Source: Natronoarchaeum philippinense (GTDB taxonomy: Archaea; Halobacteriota; Halobacteria; Halobacteriales; Natronoarchaeaceae). From it: a stretch of DNA of 56,088 bases. The stretch is taken from contig NZ_OBEJ01000008.1 of the NCBI RefSeq assembly GCF_900215575.1, positions 1 to 56,088 on the forward strand. The letters are read 5' to 3'. Positions within the stretch are counted from its first letter, which is position 1, and every line of letters starts with the position of its first letter. Positions 15,692-24,486 of the stretch are shown here, in pieces. A program made the position numbers and the translations under genes. The notes under the pieces were generated by a model. It ran no database searches, was not told where the DNA came from, and saw nothing but the letters and a program-made list of their open reading frames with translations.

Positions 15692-17410
15692 GGTCACCGC
15701 GCCGTTTTCGGCCGAGCCGAACGACTGGCCGTACTTCGCCATCACGCCGCTGGTGTAGTTTGGCTCGGGCTCGTCGCGTTCTTCGAGGCGGCGCTCGATC
15801 TCCTCGTCGGTGAGGTCGACTTCGAGGGTGCGGTCGGCGATGTCGACGGTGATGACGTCGCCGTCTTCGAGCGCGCCGATCGGACCGCCCGTGTAGGCCT
15901 CGGGGGCGACGTGGCCGATCGAGAATCCACGGGTCGCGCCCGAGAAGCGGCCGTCGGTGATCAGCGCCACGTCCTCGGCGTGGTCCTGTCCGGCGACTGC
16001 GGCGGTGACGCCGAGCATCTCGCGCATGCCGGGGCCGCCCCGTGGGCCTTCGTTCCGGATTGCGATGACGTCGCCCGATTCGACGTTGCCCTCTTGGACG
16101 TACTTCATGGCGTCTTCCTCGCCCTCGAACACGCGGACAGGGCCCTCGTGGTGGAGGTCGTCGTCGCCCGTGACCTTGAGCACGGAGCCGCCCGGTGCGA
16201 GGTTGCCAGTCAGGATGCGGATGGCGCCTTCCTCGTTTTTGGGCTCGTCGACTGTGTAGAGGAAGTCGGCCTCGATCTCCTCGTCGTCGGGCAGTTCGCC
16301 CTGCGATTCGAGGTGTTCGAGCTCTTCGGCGATCGTCCGGCCGGTGATCGTGAGCTGGTCGCCGTGGAGCAGCCCGGCGTCGAGCAGGCGTCGGAGGACG
16401 ACGGGGACGCCGCCGATCTCGTAAAGATCGTTCATCACGCGCGTGCCGCCGGGCTGGAGGTCGGCGATCTTGGGCGTGCGCTGGCTGATCTCGTCGAACT
16501 CCTCGATCGAGAGGTCGACCCCGGCCTCGGCGGCCATCGCCAGCAGGTGGAGCACGGCGTTGGTCGACCCGCCGACGGCGACCTGCAGCGCGATCGCGTT
16601 CTCGAAGGACTTCTTCGTGAGGATGTCGCTGGGCTTGCGGTCGTTCTCGATCGCGTCGACGGCGAGCTCGCCGGCGCGCTCGGCGACCTCGTAGCGATCC
16701 TCGTGTTCGGCGGGCGGGCCGGCGGCGCCAAGCGGCGCCAGCCCGAGCGCCTCGGCGACCGACGCCATCGTGTTGGCGGTGAACATCCCGCCGCAGGAGC
16801 CGGCGCCGGGGCAGGCGTGCCGTTCCATCTCGTCGAGTTCGTCCTCGCTCATCTCGCCCTGCGCGACGGCGCCGACGCCCTCGAACACGTTCTGGACGGT
16901 GATCTCACGGCCCTCGTGTTCGCCGGGCATGATCGACCCGCCGTAGAGGAACACGGAGGGCAGGTCGGTGCGGATCATCGCCATCATCATGCCGGGCATG
17001 TTCTTGTCGCAGCCGCCGATCGTCACGAGCCCGTCCATGCGCTCGCCGAAGGAAACGAGCTCGACCGAGTCGGCGATGACCTCCCGGGAGGTCAGCGACG
17101 CCTTCATCCCCTCGGTCCCCATCGAGATGGCGTCGGAGATCGTGATCGTGCCGAACTCGATCGGCATTCCGTCGGCGGCATCGACTGCCTCGTAGGCGCT
17201 GTCTGCGACATCGTCTAGGTGGACGTTACACGGCGTGATGTCCGCCGCTGGGTTCGCCACGCCGACCATCGGCGCGGCCAAGTCCTCGTCGTCGTAGCCC
17301 ATCGCCCGGAACATCGCCCGGTGGGGCGCTTTCTCGACCCCTTGGGTGACCTCGGTGCTCCGGAGGTCGGGGTCTTTGTCGGCGTGGTGTGGCTCTTCCT
17401 GCTGGCTCAT
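15668..17410 (-). CDS. ilvD: Dihydroxy-acid dehydratase
   Basis: This 580-residue IlvD/Edd enzyme dehydrates 2,3-dihydroxy-3-methylvalerate and -isovalerate to the 2-keto acids, the third step of isoleucine and valine synthesis. The Fe-S ligand motifs GGCDKNMPG and HACPGAGSCGGMFTANTM are intact, as are DGRFSGATRGFSIGHVAPEA and the C-terminal region. An aconitate-type Fe-S cluster and Mg are expected. ATG 17410 is preferred to GTG 17434: a TTAAGG box around 17438 lies 26-30 bases upstream of it, giving a leaderless start. The gene stands alone, away from ilvBN/ilvC. It is divergent from the GHMP gene at 17592. Its 3' end is duplicated 163 bases downstream. Confidence 0.95.
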   Translation of the reverse strand: MSQQEEPHHADKDPDLRSTEVTQGVEKAPHRAMFRAMGYDDEDLAAPMVGVANPAADITPCNVHLDDVADSAYEAVDAADGMPIEFGTITISDAISMGTEGMKASLTSREVIADSVELVSFGERMDGLVTIGGCDKNMPGMMMAMIRTDLPSVFLYGGSIMPGEHEGREITVQNVFEGVGAVAQGEMSEDELDEMERHACPGAGSCGGMFTANTMASVAEALGLAPLGAAGPPAEHEDRYEVAERAGELAVDAIENDRKPSDILTKKSFENAIALQVAVGGSTNAVLHLLAMAAEAGVDLSIEEFDEISQRTPKIADLQPGGTRVMNDLYEIGGVPVVLRRLLDAGLLHGDQLTITGRTIAEELEHLESQGELPDDEEIEADFLYTVDEPKNEEGAIRILTGNLAPGGSVLKVTGDDDLHHEGPVRVFEGEEDAMKYVQEGNVESGDVIAIRNEGPRGGPGMREMLGVTAAVAGQDHAEDVALITDGRFSGATRGFSIGHVAPEAYTGGPIGALEDGDVITVDIADRTLEVDLTDEEIERRLEERDEPEPNYTSGVMAKYGQSFGSAENGAVTNPGAKED

Positions 17411-17591
17411 GTGCTGTAGGTTTTCCTCCGTCACCTTAAGTCACTTCACACGAACGTGTTTTCCCCTGTTCTGCCCGACGCCGACGGGCGCCGTCACCGC
17501 CGACGCGTCACGGCGCCGCCGGCCAGCGTCATCGCCGACGGACGTTGCCACCGTCGAAACCCCCTTTTCGCGCGACTGCCAACGCCTCGCC

Positions 17592-18587
17592 ATGACTGAC
17601 GCGCGAGTCGAGGCGACCGCTCGGCTCCACTTCGGCTTCCAGAACCTCTCGCTGGCCCACCAGCGACTCTACGGCGGCATCGGCGTCGCGCTCGACCGGC
17701 CGGCCTTCGTCGTGACCGCCGAGCGCGCCGAGGAGGTTTCCGTCCGCGACGACGCCGACGGCCCCGACGCGACCGCCGTCGCCAGCGAGCACGCCCGCAG
17801 AGCCGTCGATCTACTCGGCGTGCCCGGCGTCGCCGTCACGGTCCGCGAACGGTTTCCCAGACACGTCGGCCTCGGCAGCGGCACGCAGTTCGCGCTCGCG
17901 GTGTACGCCGCCGTCGCCGCGGCGCACGACCGGCCGGTCGACGTGCGCGCGGCGGCGCCGAAACTCGGTCGGGGCGGGCGCAGCGGCGTCGGCGTCGCCG
18001 GCTTCGAGCGCGGCGGCTTCGTCGTCGACGGCGGCCATCCCACCAGCCAGTTCACCACCGACCGGCCGGCCGACGGCGAGTGGACGGTACCCCCGGTCAC
18101 CGCGCGCCACGACCTGCCCGACGACTGGCGGTTCGTGCTCGTGCTGCCGGACGCCGATCCCGGGCGGAGCGGCGACGACGAGGACTCAAGCATGCGCTCG
18201 GTCGTCGAGGACGCCGATCCCGCGCTGGCCGACGAGATCAGCGCCGTCCTCACCCGTCGGCTCCTGCCCGCTGCCGCGGCCGGTCGACGCGAGGCGTTCG
18301 GCGCCGCGGTCGCCGAGATCGGGCGGCTCAACGGCGCGTGGTACACCGACGCGCAGGGCGGCGTGTTCCGCCCGCCGGTCGGCCGGATCGTCGAGGAACT
18401 GGGCGAACACCCTGTCGTCTCCGGCGTCGGCCAGTCCTCGTGGGGACCGATCGTCTACGGGCTGACCGACCGCGACTCGGTCGGACAGGCGAAAGCCGCG
18501 GCCCGGGACGCGCTCGACGCCGCGAGCGTCGACGGGCGGGTGCTCGCTGCGGGCGTTCGCAACGAGGGTGCAGTTACCGAGCGTTGA
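17592..18587 (+). CDS. Beta-ribofuranosylaminobenzene 5'-phosphate synthase family (GHMP fold)
   Basis: This 331-residue GHMP-superfamily protein begins RVEATARLHFGFQNLS, the N-terminal motif of the RFAP synthase family. The phosphate-binding loop is HVGLGSGTQFALAVYAAVAAA, and the C-terminal substrate region contains VSGVGQSSWGPIVYGL. In methanogens the homologue (MptG) condenses 4-hydroxybenzoate with PRPP at the first committed step of methanopterin synthesis. Haloarchaea are generally held to use folate, so here the enzyme may act in another arylamine or folate-related path; this is inference. ATG 17592 directly precedes the conserved start. It is divergent from ilvD. Confidence 0.82.
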   Translation: MTDARVEATARLHFGFQNLSLAHQRLYGGIGVALDRPAFVVTAERAEEVSVRDDADGPDATAVASEHARRAVDLLGVPGVAVTVRERFPRHVGLGSGTQFALAVYAAVAAAHDRPVDVRAAAPKLGRGGRSGVGVAGFERGGFVVDGGHPTSQFTTDRPADGEWTVPPVTARHDLPDDWRFVLVLPDADPGRSGDDEDSSMRSVVEDADPALADEISAVLTRRLLPAAAAGRREAFGAAVAEIGRLNGAWYTDAQGGVFRPPVGRIVEELGEHPVVSGVGQSSWGPIVYGLTDRDSVGQAKAAARDALDAASVDGRVLAAGVRNEGAVTER

Positions 18588-18662
18588 TACCGACGGCGCC
18601 GACCCGACGCCGTACAGCACTCTACGTACCGCTCGGTCGCGCTATTACTATCAACGTTGCAA

Positions 18663-18672
18663 AATTATAAAG
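18663..18672 (+). promoter_or_regulatory. TATA box of the transducer gene
   Basis: AATTATAAAG in a short AT-rich patch predicts a start near 18694, giving a leader of about ten bases before ATG 18705. Confidence 0.5.
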
Positions 18673-18704
18673 CATAAGGTAAGTATGCTACCGTCGTCGA
18701 CTCG

Positions 18705-21128
18705 ATGCTATCTCGGCTCCGGGGGCTCCTCCCCGATTCGGTACGGAACAGCTACCCGCTGAAGGTCGGCGCCGCGCTGGTCGCCGTCATCTTGCTCGTG
18801 AGCGCCGTCGGCGGCGTCGTCTACGCTCACACCGGCGACACCCTGCGCCAAGACACCCAGCAGGAGCTAGAGACAGCCGCGACCAGCGAGGCCGACCGGA
18901 TCGACCAGTGGCTGGAGGATACCCGGTTCCAGCAGTCGAAACTCGCCAGCTCGCACTCGCTGCGGATCGACGACGGCGACGAGATTCAGGCCCGGCTTGC
19001 GACTACCGTCGACCAGCACGACAGCGTCAGGGGTGCCTACCACGTGAACGTCACCTCCGGCGCGGTGCTCGACGTGTACGGCCACGGCCTAATCGCCACG
19101 GGCGGCTCGCTTCGTTCGGCCAGTCACGAGCGGGTGCGGGCGCTCAACGACCCGAGCACGACGGTCACGACGGCGACCGTCTCCCGTTCGGAACTGTTCC
19201 GCGCGGGACCGGACGGATCGGCCGTCTTCCTGTTCGTCAGCAACGTCGAGACCGACGAGCACCGCGCCGTGGTGTCGGTCATCGACGCCGCGACGCTCTC
19301 GGAGGCGACGCTCCAGCGGCGCAGCGACGGCGAGACGGTCGTCGTCAACGACTCGGGAACAGTTGTACTTGCGCTCGACGAGTCGCGGCTGCTCCAGTCG
19401 GCCGGCGTCGACGCGGGCGACCGGCCGGACGGCGGCGGCTTTTTCACCGCAATCGGCGACGACGGCGCCCAGCAGGCGGTCGGGTACGCTGGCCTGACCG
19501 AAGCCGACTGGACGACCACCGCCAGCGTGCCGACGGCGGCGGCCTACGCCCTGCAGTCGGACATCTCGCGGGGCATCCTTGCGATGGTGCTGGTCGCCAC
19601 CGGCGGCGCGCTGGCGATCGCGCTCACGATCGGGCGCAACACGGTGCGCTCGGTTCGGGACCTTTCGGACCGGGCGGCCGCCCTCGAAGCCGGCGACCTC
19701 GATGTCGACCTCGAAACGGAGCGCACCGACGAGTTCGGCCGGCTGTACGACGCCTTCGGAAGCATGCGTGACTCATTACGCGAACAGATACGCGCAGCAG
19801 AGAGTGCGCGCGAGGCGGCCGACCGCCAGCGTGCCGAGTCCGAACAGTTCGCCCGGAATCTCGAAACGACCGCCGACGAGTACGGCGCCGTCATGTCGGC
19901 GTGTGCCGACGGCGACCTCACCCGCCGGATCGACCCCGACGACGAGAGCGAGGCGATGGCGACGGTCGGTCGGGAGTTCAACGACATGCTCGACCAGTTA
20001 GAGGCGACCGTCGCCGGCGTCGCCCGGTTCGCCGAGGACGTCGCGGTCCGCAGCGAGCAGGTGACTGCGGGCGCCGCCGACGTGCGGGACGCCTCTGAAC
20101 GGGTCACCGACTCGATTCAGGAGATCTCCGAGGGCGCCGAGCGCCAGCACGCCCAGTACGAGACCGTCTCCGCGGAGATGCAGACGCTCGCGGCGTCGGT
20201 TCAGCAGGTCGCAACCTCGGCGGAGGAAGTCGCAGACATCGCCGAGCAGACCGCCGAGACCGGCCGTGAGGGGCGCGACGCCGCCGAGGACGCCATCGCG
20301 GAGATGGACGCCGTCGAGCACTCCTCGCGGGACGCCGTCGAAGCTATCGACGATCTCCAGTCCGAGATGGAGGAGATCGAGGACGTCGTCGAACTGATCA
20401 CCGAGCTGGCCGAGCAGACGAATCTGGTCGCGCTCAACGCCAGCATCGAGGCCGCTCGCACGGGTGACGGCGACCGCGAGGGTTTCGGCGTCGTCGCCGA
20501 CGAGGTGCGGTCGCTCGCCGACGAGACCAAGGCGGCCGCCACCGACATCGAGGAGCGGATCGAGTCGATCCGCGACCAGACCACCCGGACGGCGTCGGAA
20601 GTGCGGGCCGCAGCCGACGACATCCGCGACAGCGCGGCGACCGTCCGCGACGCCGCCGACGCGTTCGAGGGGATCGACGAGCACGCCGCGGCGACCAACC
20701 AGGGCGTCCAAGAGATCCGCGCGGCGACGAGCCAGCAGGCCGCCACCACCGAGGAGGTCGTCTCGATGGCCGACGAGGCAGCGACGGTCAGCGAGGCGAC
20801 GACCGCCGAGGCCGAGACGGTCGCGGCCGCCGCCGAAGAGCAGACCTCGACGATGGTCGAAGTCGCGGACAACGCCTCCGGACTCGCCGACCGCGCCGAT
20901 AGCCTGCGTGACGCGCTCGAGCGGTTCGAGACGCGCGCGTCGGTCGACGGCGGCGACTTCGACGATGACCGAACTCCGCCCCGGGACGACGATAGAACTC
21001 TGACGCGAAACGACGGCCCAGACCTCGGCGACGCCGGCGCGTCCGAAGCGACCGGCGCCGAGACGACGAACGCCGACCCCGATGACGGGGAGTCGCCGTC
21101 CCCGATTCCGGCGTCGACGACCGACTGA
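18705..21128 (+). CDS. Halobacterial transducer (methyl-accepting chemotaxis protein)
   Basis: This 807-residue membrane sensor has TM1 at about residues 20-42 (VGAALVAVILLVSAVGGVVYA), an extracellular domain of about 240 residues that should bind the stimulus, and TM2 at about 288-310 (ILAMVLVATGGALAIALTIG). A HAMP domain follows (RSVRDLSDRAAALEAGDLDVDLE), then a long coiled-coil signalling domain. The hairpin tip that binds CheA/CheW is ELAEQTNLVALNASIEAART near 566-585. Glu/Gln-rich heptads around 470-540 and 690-740 are likely methylation helices. The last 70 residues are an acidic, disordered tail. The extracellular domain resembles a dCACHE fold, so the ligand may be an amino acid or other small molecule; that is inference. 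Confidence 0.94.
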   Translation: MLSRLRGLLPDSVRNSYPLKVGAALVAVILLVSAVGGVVYAHTGDTLRQDTQQELETAATSEADRIDQWLEDTRFQQSKLASSHSLRIDDGDEIQARLATTVDQHDSVRGAYHVNVTSGAVLDVYGHGLIATGGSLRSASHERVRALNDPSTTVTTATVSRSELFRAGPDGSAVFLFVSNVETDEHRAVVSVIDAATLSEATLQRRSDGETVVVNDSGTVVLALDESRLLQSAGVDAGDRPDGGGFFTAIGDDGAQQAVGYAGLTEADWTTTASVPTAAAYALQSDISRGILAMVLVATGGALAIALTIGRNTVRSVRDLSDRAAALEAGDLDVDLETERTDEFGRLYDAFGSMRDSLREQIRAAESAREAADRQRAESEQFARNLETTADEYGAVMSACADGDLTRRIDPDDESEAMATVGREFNDMLDQLEATVAGVARFAEDVAVRSEQVTAGAADVRDASERVTDSIQEISEGAERQHAQYETVSAEMQTLAASVQQVATSAEEVADIAEQTAETGREGRDAAEDAIAEMDAVEHSSRDAVEAIDDLQSEMEEIEDVVELITELAEQTNLVALNASIEAARTGDGDREGFGVVADEVRSLADETKAAATDIEERIESIRDQTTRTASEVRAAADDIRDSAATVRDAADAFEGIDEHAAATNQGVQEIRAATSQQAATTEEVVSMADEAATVSEATTAEAETVAAAAEEQTSTMVEVADNASGLADRADSLRDALERFETRASVDGGDFDDDRTPPRDDDRTLTRNDGPDLGDAGASEATGAETTNADPDDGESPSPIPASTTD

Positions 21129-21189
21129 TTCGGCGCGGTCCGAGCGCCACACCCACAAGGTCTAACCTACCCCGGTCCAACGTCGGGGT

Positions 21190-22023
21190 ATGGCTCGCGT
21201 TCCGTTCGGCATCTCTCGGCTGGACTCGATGATCGGCGGTGGCGCACCGCCGGGGAGCGTCGTGCTGGTGGCCGGCGAGGTCGGCGCCGGCGCTCGGGAG
21301 TTCATCTACACCAGCGCGGTGATGAACGGACTCGCACACGCCGACGAGGAGCAGTTCGATCTCTACTACGGCGGCCTCCACGACCGAACCCGACTACCTG
21401 CTGGCGTTCGCTATCTCTCCTTTACGGCCAGCGAACCCGAACTGACCGAGGAGATGCGCTACGCGATGGAGACCGATCTCGTCGACGCCGCTACCGATCC
21501 GATCGACTTCGTCGATCTCTCCTCGGAGTACTTCCAGCTGAGTCAGGTGCCGACCGAGTGGTACTCCTCGATGACCCAGAGCATCACCTCGCTCGGCGCC
21601 GACCACGACCGCAAGGACGTACTCGACGCGCTCGGGGATTACCTCAACGACCACGCCGAGGACAGCCTCGTCGTCATCGACTCGATCACCGACCTGCTCA
21701 GCCTCGACGACCAGCTTCAGTGGGATGACGTGCCGATGCTGCTCAAGGGGCTCAAGCGGGCCTCGAACCGCTGGGGAGGGCTGATATTGCTTTTGGTCAC
21801 CGTCGACACGCTCACCGATACGCAACTCGGCCAACTGATGGCGGCGACCGACGGCGCCATGCTGTTCGAGTGGGCAAGCGGCGGCAGCGAGCGCGACCGG
21901 ACGATGGTCGTCAAGCAGTTCCGCGGCGTCCTCTCGCGATTGGAGGCCGAGAACATCATCCGCTTCGAGACCGAGATCAACGACGCCGGCTTCGACATCA
22001 GCGACGTGCGCAAGATACGCTGA
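21190..22023 (+). CDS. HTR-like protein, RecA/KaiC-superfamily ATPase homologue
   Basis: This 277-residue protein has a KaiC/RecA fold: VPFGISRLDSMIGGGAPPGSVVLVAGEVGAGAREFIYTS is the KaiC N-terminal arrangement, and SLVVIDSITDLLSLDD is a Walker B strand. The P-loop reads GEVGAGAREF, so the invariant Lys and Ser/Thr of Walker A are replaced by Ala and Arg, and ATP hydrolysis may be lost. These proteins are named HTR-like in haloarchaeal genomes and are often found beside transducers, as here, 61 bases downstream of one. A TATA-like GTCTAACC near 21160 suggests its own leaderless start at ATG 21190. A modulating role in taxis is inference. Confidence 0.85.
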   Translation: MARVPFGISRLDSMIGGGAPPGSVVLVAGEVGAGAREFIYTSAVMNGLAHADEEQFDLYYGGLHDRTRLPAGVRYLSFTASEPELTEEMRYAMETDLVDAATDPIDFVDLSSEYFQLSQVPTEWYSSMTQSITSLGADHDRKDVLDALGDYLNDHAEDSLVVIDSITDLLSLDDQLQWDDVPMLLKGLKRASNRWGGLILLLVTVDTLTDTQLGQLMAATDGAMLFEWASGGSERDRTMVVKQFRGVLSRLEAENIIRFETEINDAGFDISDVRKIR

Positions 22024-22134
22024 CTGCGGATGTCACTGATCCGACTGTTATCGGACGCGTTGGTAGGCTGTTCCTACCGGCAGGCGTGGTCCTGCACCTA
22101 ACCCTTAAGATGGTCGTGCTCCAATACGCGATGA

Positions 22135-23088
22135 ATGGCGAGCGACAAGTCGGGGTCCGAAGAGGTCTCGGTTGCGCTTCCCGCCGACGTACGCGACTGG
22201 CTCGGCGACAGGACCAGCAACGGCGAAACCCCCGACGATGTCGCACGGCGACTCCTCGCTGCCCACTACGAACTGGCAAACGGCGAGGGCCCCGATCCCG
22301 ACGAACTGGCACCCCGCGACGACGCCGTCGACGAGCGCGTCGACCAACTCGATGCCGAATTTCGCGATCTTCTGGACGACGTACGCAAGCGAGTCATCCA
22401 ACTCAAGCGCGAGACGGACCAGAAGGCCGACCGCGACCACGACCACCCCGAGGTCGCCGACCGCGTCGACGACCTCGAACAGCGCACCGCCGAGGCCGCG
22501 GATCGACTGGCCGAACTGGACGACGCCGTCGCTGCCGCCGAGGACAAACTCGCCACCGGCTTCGATAATTACGAGGACATTCTGGAGTACCTGACCGACG
22601 AAACCGGCGCGCTCCGCGAGCGGACCGACACGCTGGCTCGCGCGGTGATCGAACTCCGATCGGAGTTCGAACGCATCGCGGCCGACCGCGTGCGTCGGGA
22701 GCGCGTCCGCGAACTCAAGCACGCGGCCGCCCAGTACGGCGTCCGAACCGCCGAGTGTGACGCCTGCGAGGCCTCCGTCGACGTGGCGATGCTGACCGCG
22801 CCGGAGTGTCCCCACTGCGCTACTCGCTTCACCGACGTTCGTCCCGGCTCGCGTTTCCTCAAACCGAACGTGCTCGAAACGGGCGATCCGCCCGCGCTGG
22901 CCGGTAGCGACGATCAGAGCGACGATCTGAACGTCGACCTCGATTCGATCGTCGAGGAGGACCGAGACGTGCCCGACGGCATCGAATGGGCGACGACCGA
23001 CGGCGGCGAGAGAGCCAGTGACGGGGACGAGCTATCGTCCAGCGATGCACGTCAGGAAACAGAGCGAACTGACGGCGGTGAACCATGA
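22135..23088 (+). CDS. RHH-like, coiled-coil, zinc-ribbon protein, unknown
   Basis: This 317-residue protein is not recognised as a named family. Residues 10-50 (VSVALPADVRDWLGDRTSNG then TPDDVARRLLAAHYEL) resemble a ribbon-helix-helix module. Residues 65-185 form a long coiled coil rich in Asp, Glu, Arg and Leu. Two CxxC pairs near 203-225 (AECDACEASVD and ECPHCATRF) should form a zinc ribbon. The rest is acidic and disordered. The layout suggests a DNA-binding or scaffold protein. CTTAAG about 28 bases before ATG 22135 fits a leaderless start. The stop overlaps the next gene by four bases (ATGA), so the two are translationally coupled. Confidence 0.7.
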   Translation: MASDKSGSEEVSVALPADVRDWLGDRTSNGETPDDVARRLLAAHYELANGEGPDPDELAPRDDAVDERVDQLDAEFRDLLDDVRKRVIQLKRETDQKADRDHDHPEVADRVDDLEQRTAEAADRLAELDDAVAAAEDKLATGFDNYEDILEYLTDETGALRERTDTLARAVIELRSEFERIAADRVRRERVRELKHAAAQYGVRTAECDACEASVDVAMLTAPECPHCATRFTDVRPGSRFLKPNVLETGDPPALAGSDDQSDDLNVDLDSIVEEDRDVPDGIEWATTDGGERASDGDELSSSDARQETERTDGGEP

Positions 23089-23639
23089 GCGAGGAGTCCG
23101 AGGACGACCTCCCGGACGAGCCGCTCGCCGACCTCGCCGCGAGCGTCCGCGACGATGACGACGCCGACACCGAGACGACTGACGCCGACGGTGGGGCCAC
23201 TGACGATGTCTCCTCGGTCCCTGCCTCCGACGACGCGGACACCGATCTCCCGCCGCTGCCGGGTGAGACAGCTTCGGACCCGAGCCGCGAGGGACCGCTC
23301 GGCGATCTCGCGGCGGAGGTCGATCGGCGTCGCGGTGACGCCGACCCAGACGATCTCGACGACCTGTTCACCAGCGAGGATGTCGCTGATCTCGATGTCG
23401 ATGCGGTCTGGGACCACGTCGAGTCCGGTGGCATCGATGTCGACGTGACTGCCGACGCCGACGACGAGCAGGTCATCGAGAAGGCGAGTTTCTGCCAGCA
23501 GTGCGAGTTCTTCGCCGAACCGCCCGCCGTCGGTTGCGAGCACGACGGCACCGAAATCCTCGAACTGGTCGACACCGACAACTTCCGGGTGCGCAACTGT
23601 CCGAAAGTCGCCGAAGAAGAGCGACTCGGCGATCTGTAG
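23085..23639 (+). CDS. Acidic protein with C-terminal four-Cys metal site, unknown
   Basis: This 184-residue protein starts on the ATGA overlap with the preceding gene. The first 95 residues are extremely acidic and low in complexity, except for two similar repeats PLADLAASV and PLGDLAAEV. The C-terminal 60 residues hold FCQQCEFFAEPPAVGCEHDG and VRNCPK, four cysteines likely to bind zinc or an Fe-S cluster. The middle segment (LFTSEDVADLDVDAVWDHVE) may be a helical docking part. I know no functional assignment. It probably works with the coiled-coil protein encoded just upstream. Confidence 0.7.
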   Translation: MSEESEDDLPDEPLADLAASVRDDDDADTETTDADGGATDDVSSVPASDDADTDLPPLPGETASDPSREGPLGDLAAEVDRRRGDADPDDLDDLFTSEDVADLDVDAVWDHVESGGIDVDVTADADDEQVIEKASFCQQCEFFAEPPAVGCEHDGTEILELVDTDNFRVRNCPKVAEEERLGDL

Positions 23640-23724
23640 CGAGTGCGGACTCGGCAAGCACACTGCGGCATCCCGACACCATCGGAACGGGCCGTTTTTC
23701 ATCGTCAGTCCCGTAGCCGAACAC

Positions 23725-24054
23725 ATGCAGTTTTGCGACGCCTGCGGTTCGATGATGAAGTCAGTCGACGGCGAGATGGTCTGTACGAACGACGACTGTG
23801 GCGCCACCACCGAGCGCGACGACGATCTTGCCGAGTCGTTCGTCTCGACGGAGGCCCAGAGCGGCGACGAACTCATCGAAACCGAAGAGGGCGCCGAGTT
23901 CGAGGGCAAGCCGACCAGCGACGACGTTCACTGCGACGAGTGTGGCCACGGCGTCGCTTGGTACACGATCAAACAGACCGGCTCGGCCGACGAACCGCCC
24001 ACGCGCTTCTTCAAATGCAAAGAGTGTGGGCACCGCTGGCGGGAGTACAACTGA
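23725..24054 (+). CDS. tfs: Transcription elongation factor TFS (TFIIS-like cleavage factor)
   Basis: This 109-residue archaeal TFS enters the secondary channel of RNA polymerase and stimulates cleavage of backtracked RNA. The N-terminal zinc ribbon uses C4, C7, C20 and C25. The C-terminal ribbon (VHCDECGHGVAWYTIKQT then FFKCKECGHRW) carries the acidic Asp-Glu pair in GSADEPPTRFF, the catalytic hairpin. The linker between the ribbons is acidic, as in other haloarchaeal copies. The length is normal for the family. It stands 85 bases after the preceding operon. Confidence 0.96.
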   Translation: MQFCDACGSMMKSVDGEMVCTNDDCGATTERDDDLAESFVSTEAQSGDELIETEEGAEFEGKPTSDDVHCDECGHGVAWYTIKQTGSADEPPTRFFKCKECGHRWREYN

Positions 24055-24148
24055 GCGGGCTGTGCTCGACTGAGCCGACTGTGCTCGCCGGCACGGTCGG
24101 AAGTCGCCACCACTTTTTTCATTTTTGCGCCGAAAACCTGCGGGTGCA

Positions 24149-24340
24149 ATGTCCACCGAAACCAGTTCCAAGAGTGGCGACGACAGTTGGGCAACCGACG
24201 CCGTCGAGAGCGCCACCGACGACCTTCGTCACGAACTGGAGTCGGCGAGGCGTGACGCGACAGGCAAGAAAGCTCGGGCCATCGAGAAGGCCGAGAATCT
24301 GCTCGATCGCGCCGAGCAGGCCCTGAAGAAGCGAACGTAA
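24149..24340 (+). CDS. Small helical protein, unknown
   Basis: This 63-residue protein has a Ser/Thr/Asp-rich start and one long amphipathic helix (VESATDDLRHELESARRD then KKARAIEKAENLLDRAEQAL) ending in basic KKRT. It has no cysteines or membrane segment. The charge pattern suggests a short coiled coil, perhaps binding a partner or nucleic acid with its basic end. It stands after a TTTTTT-rich stretch that may hold the TFS terminator and its own promoter. I do not recognise a family. Confidence 0.6.
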   Translation: MSTETSSKSGDDSWATDAVESATDDLRHELESARRDATGKKARAIEKAENLLDRAEQALKKRT

Positions 24341-24486
24341 GCCGCTATTTGCGGTCGGTGGTCCGGCCCCGCGTCGATCGTTATTTTCGGTAGGCTCGTA
24401 CAGAGCACTCCGTCAGCGAACGGGTCGCTCGGGTGATCGTTGAACGGTGTCCCGGCTTTACGGTTCACTGTGTACGAGAGCGTCTA

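Noticed and set aside
15371-15813. Overlapping small frames around the repeated ilvD end
   Set aside because: They are produced by repeat and CTCGC-rich sequence and have no coding character.
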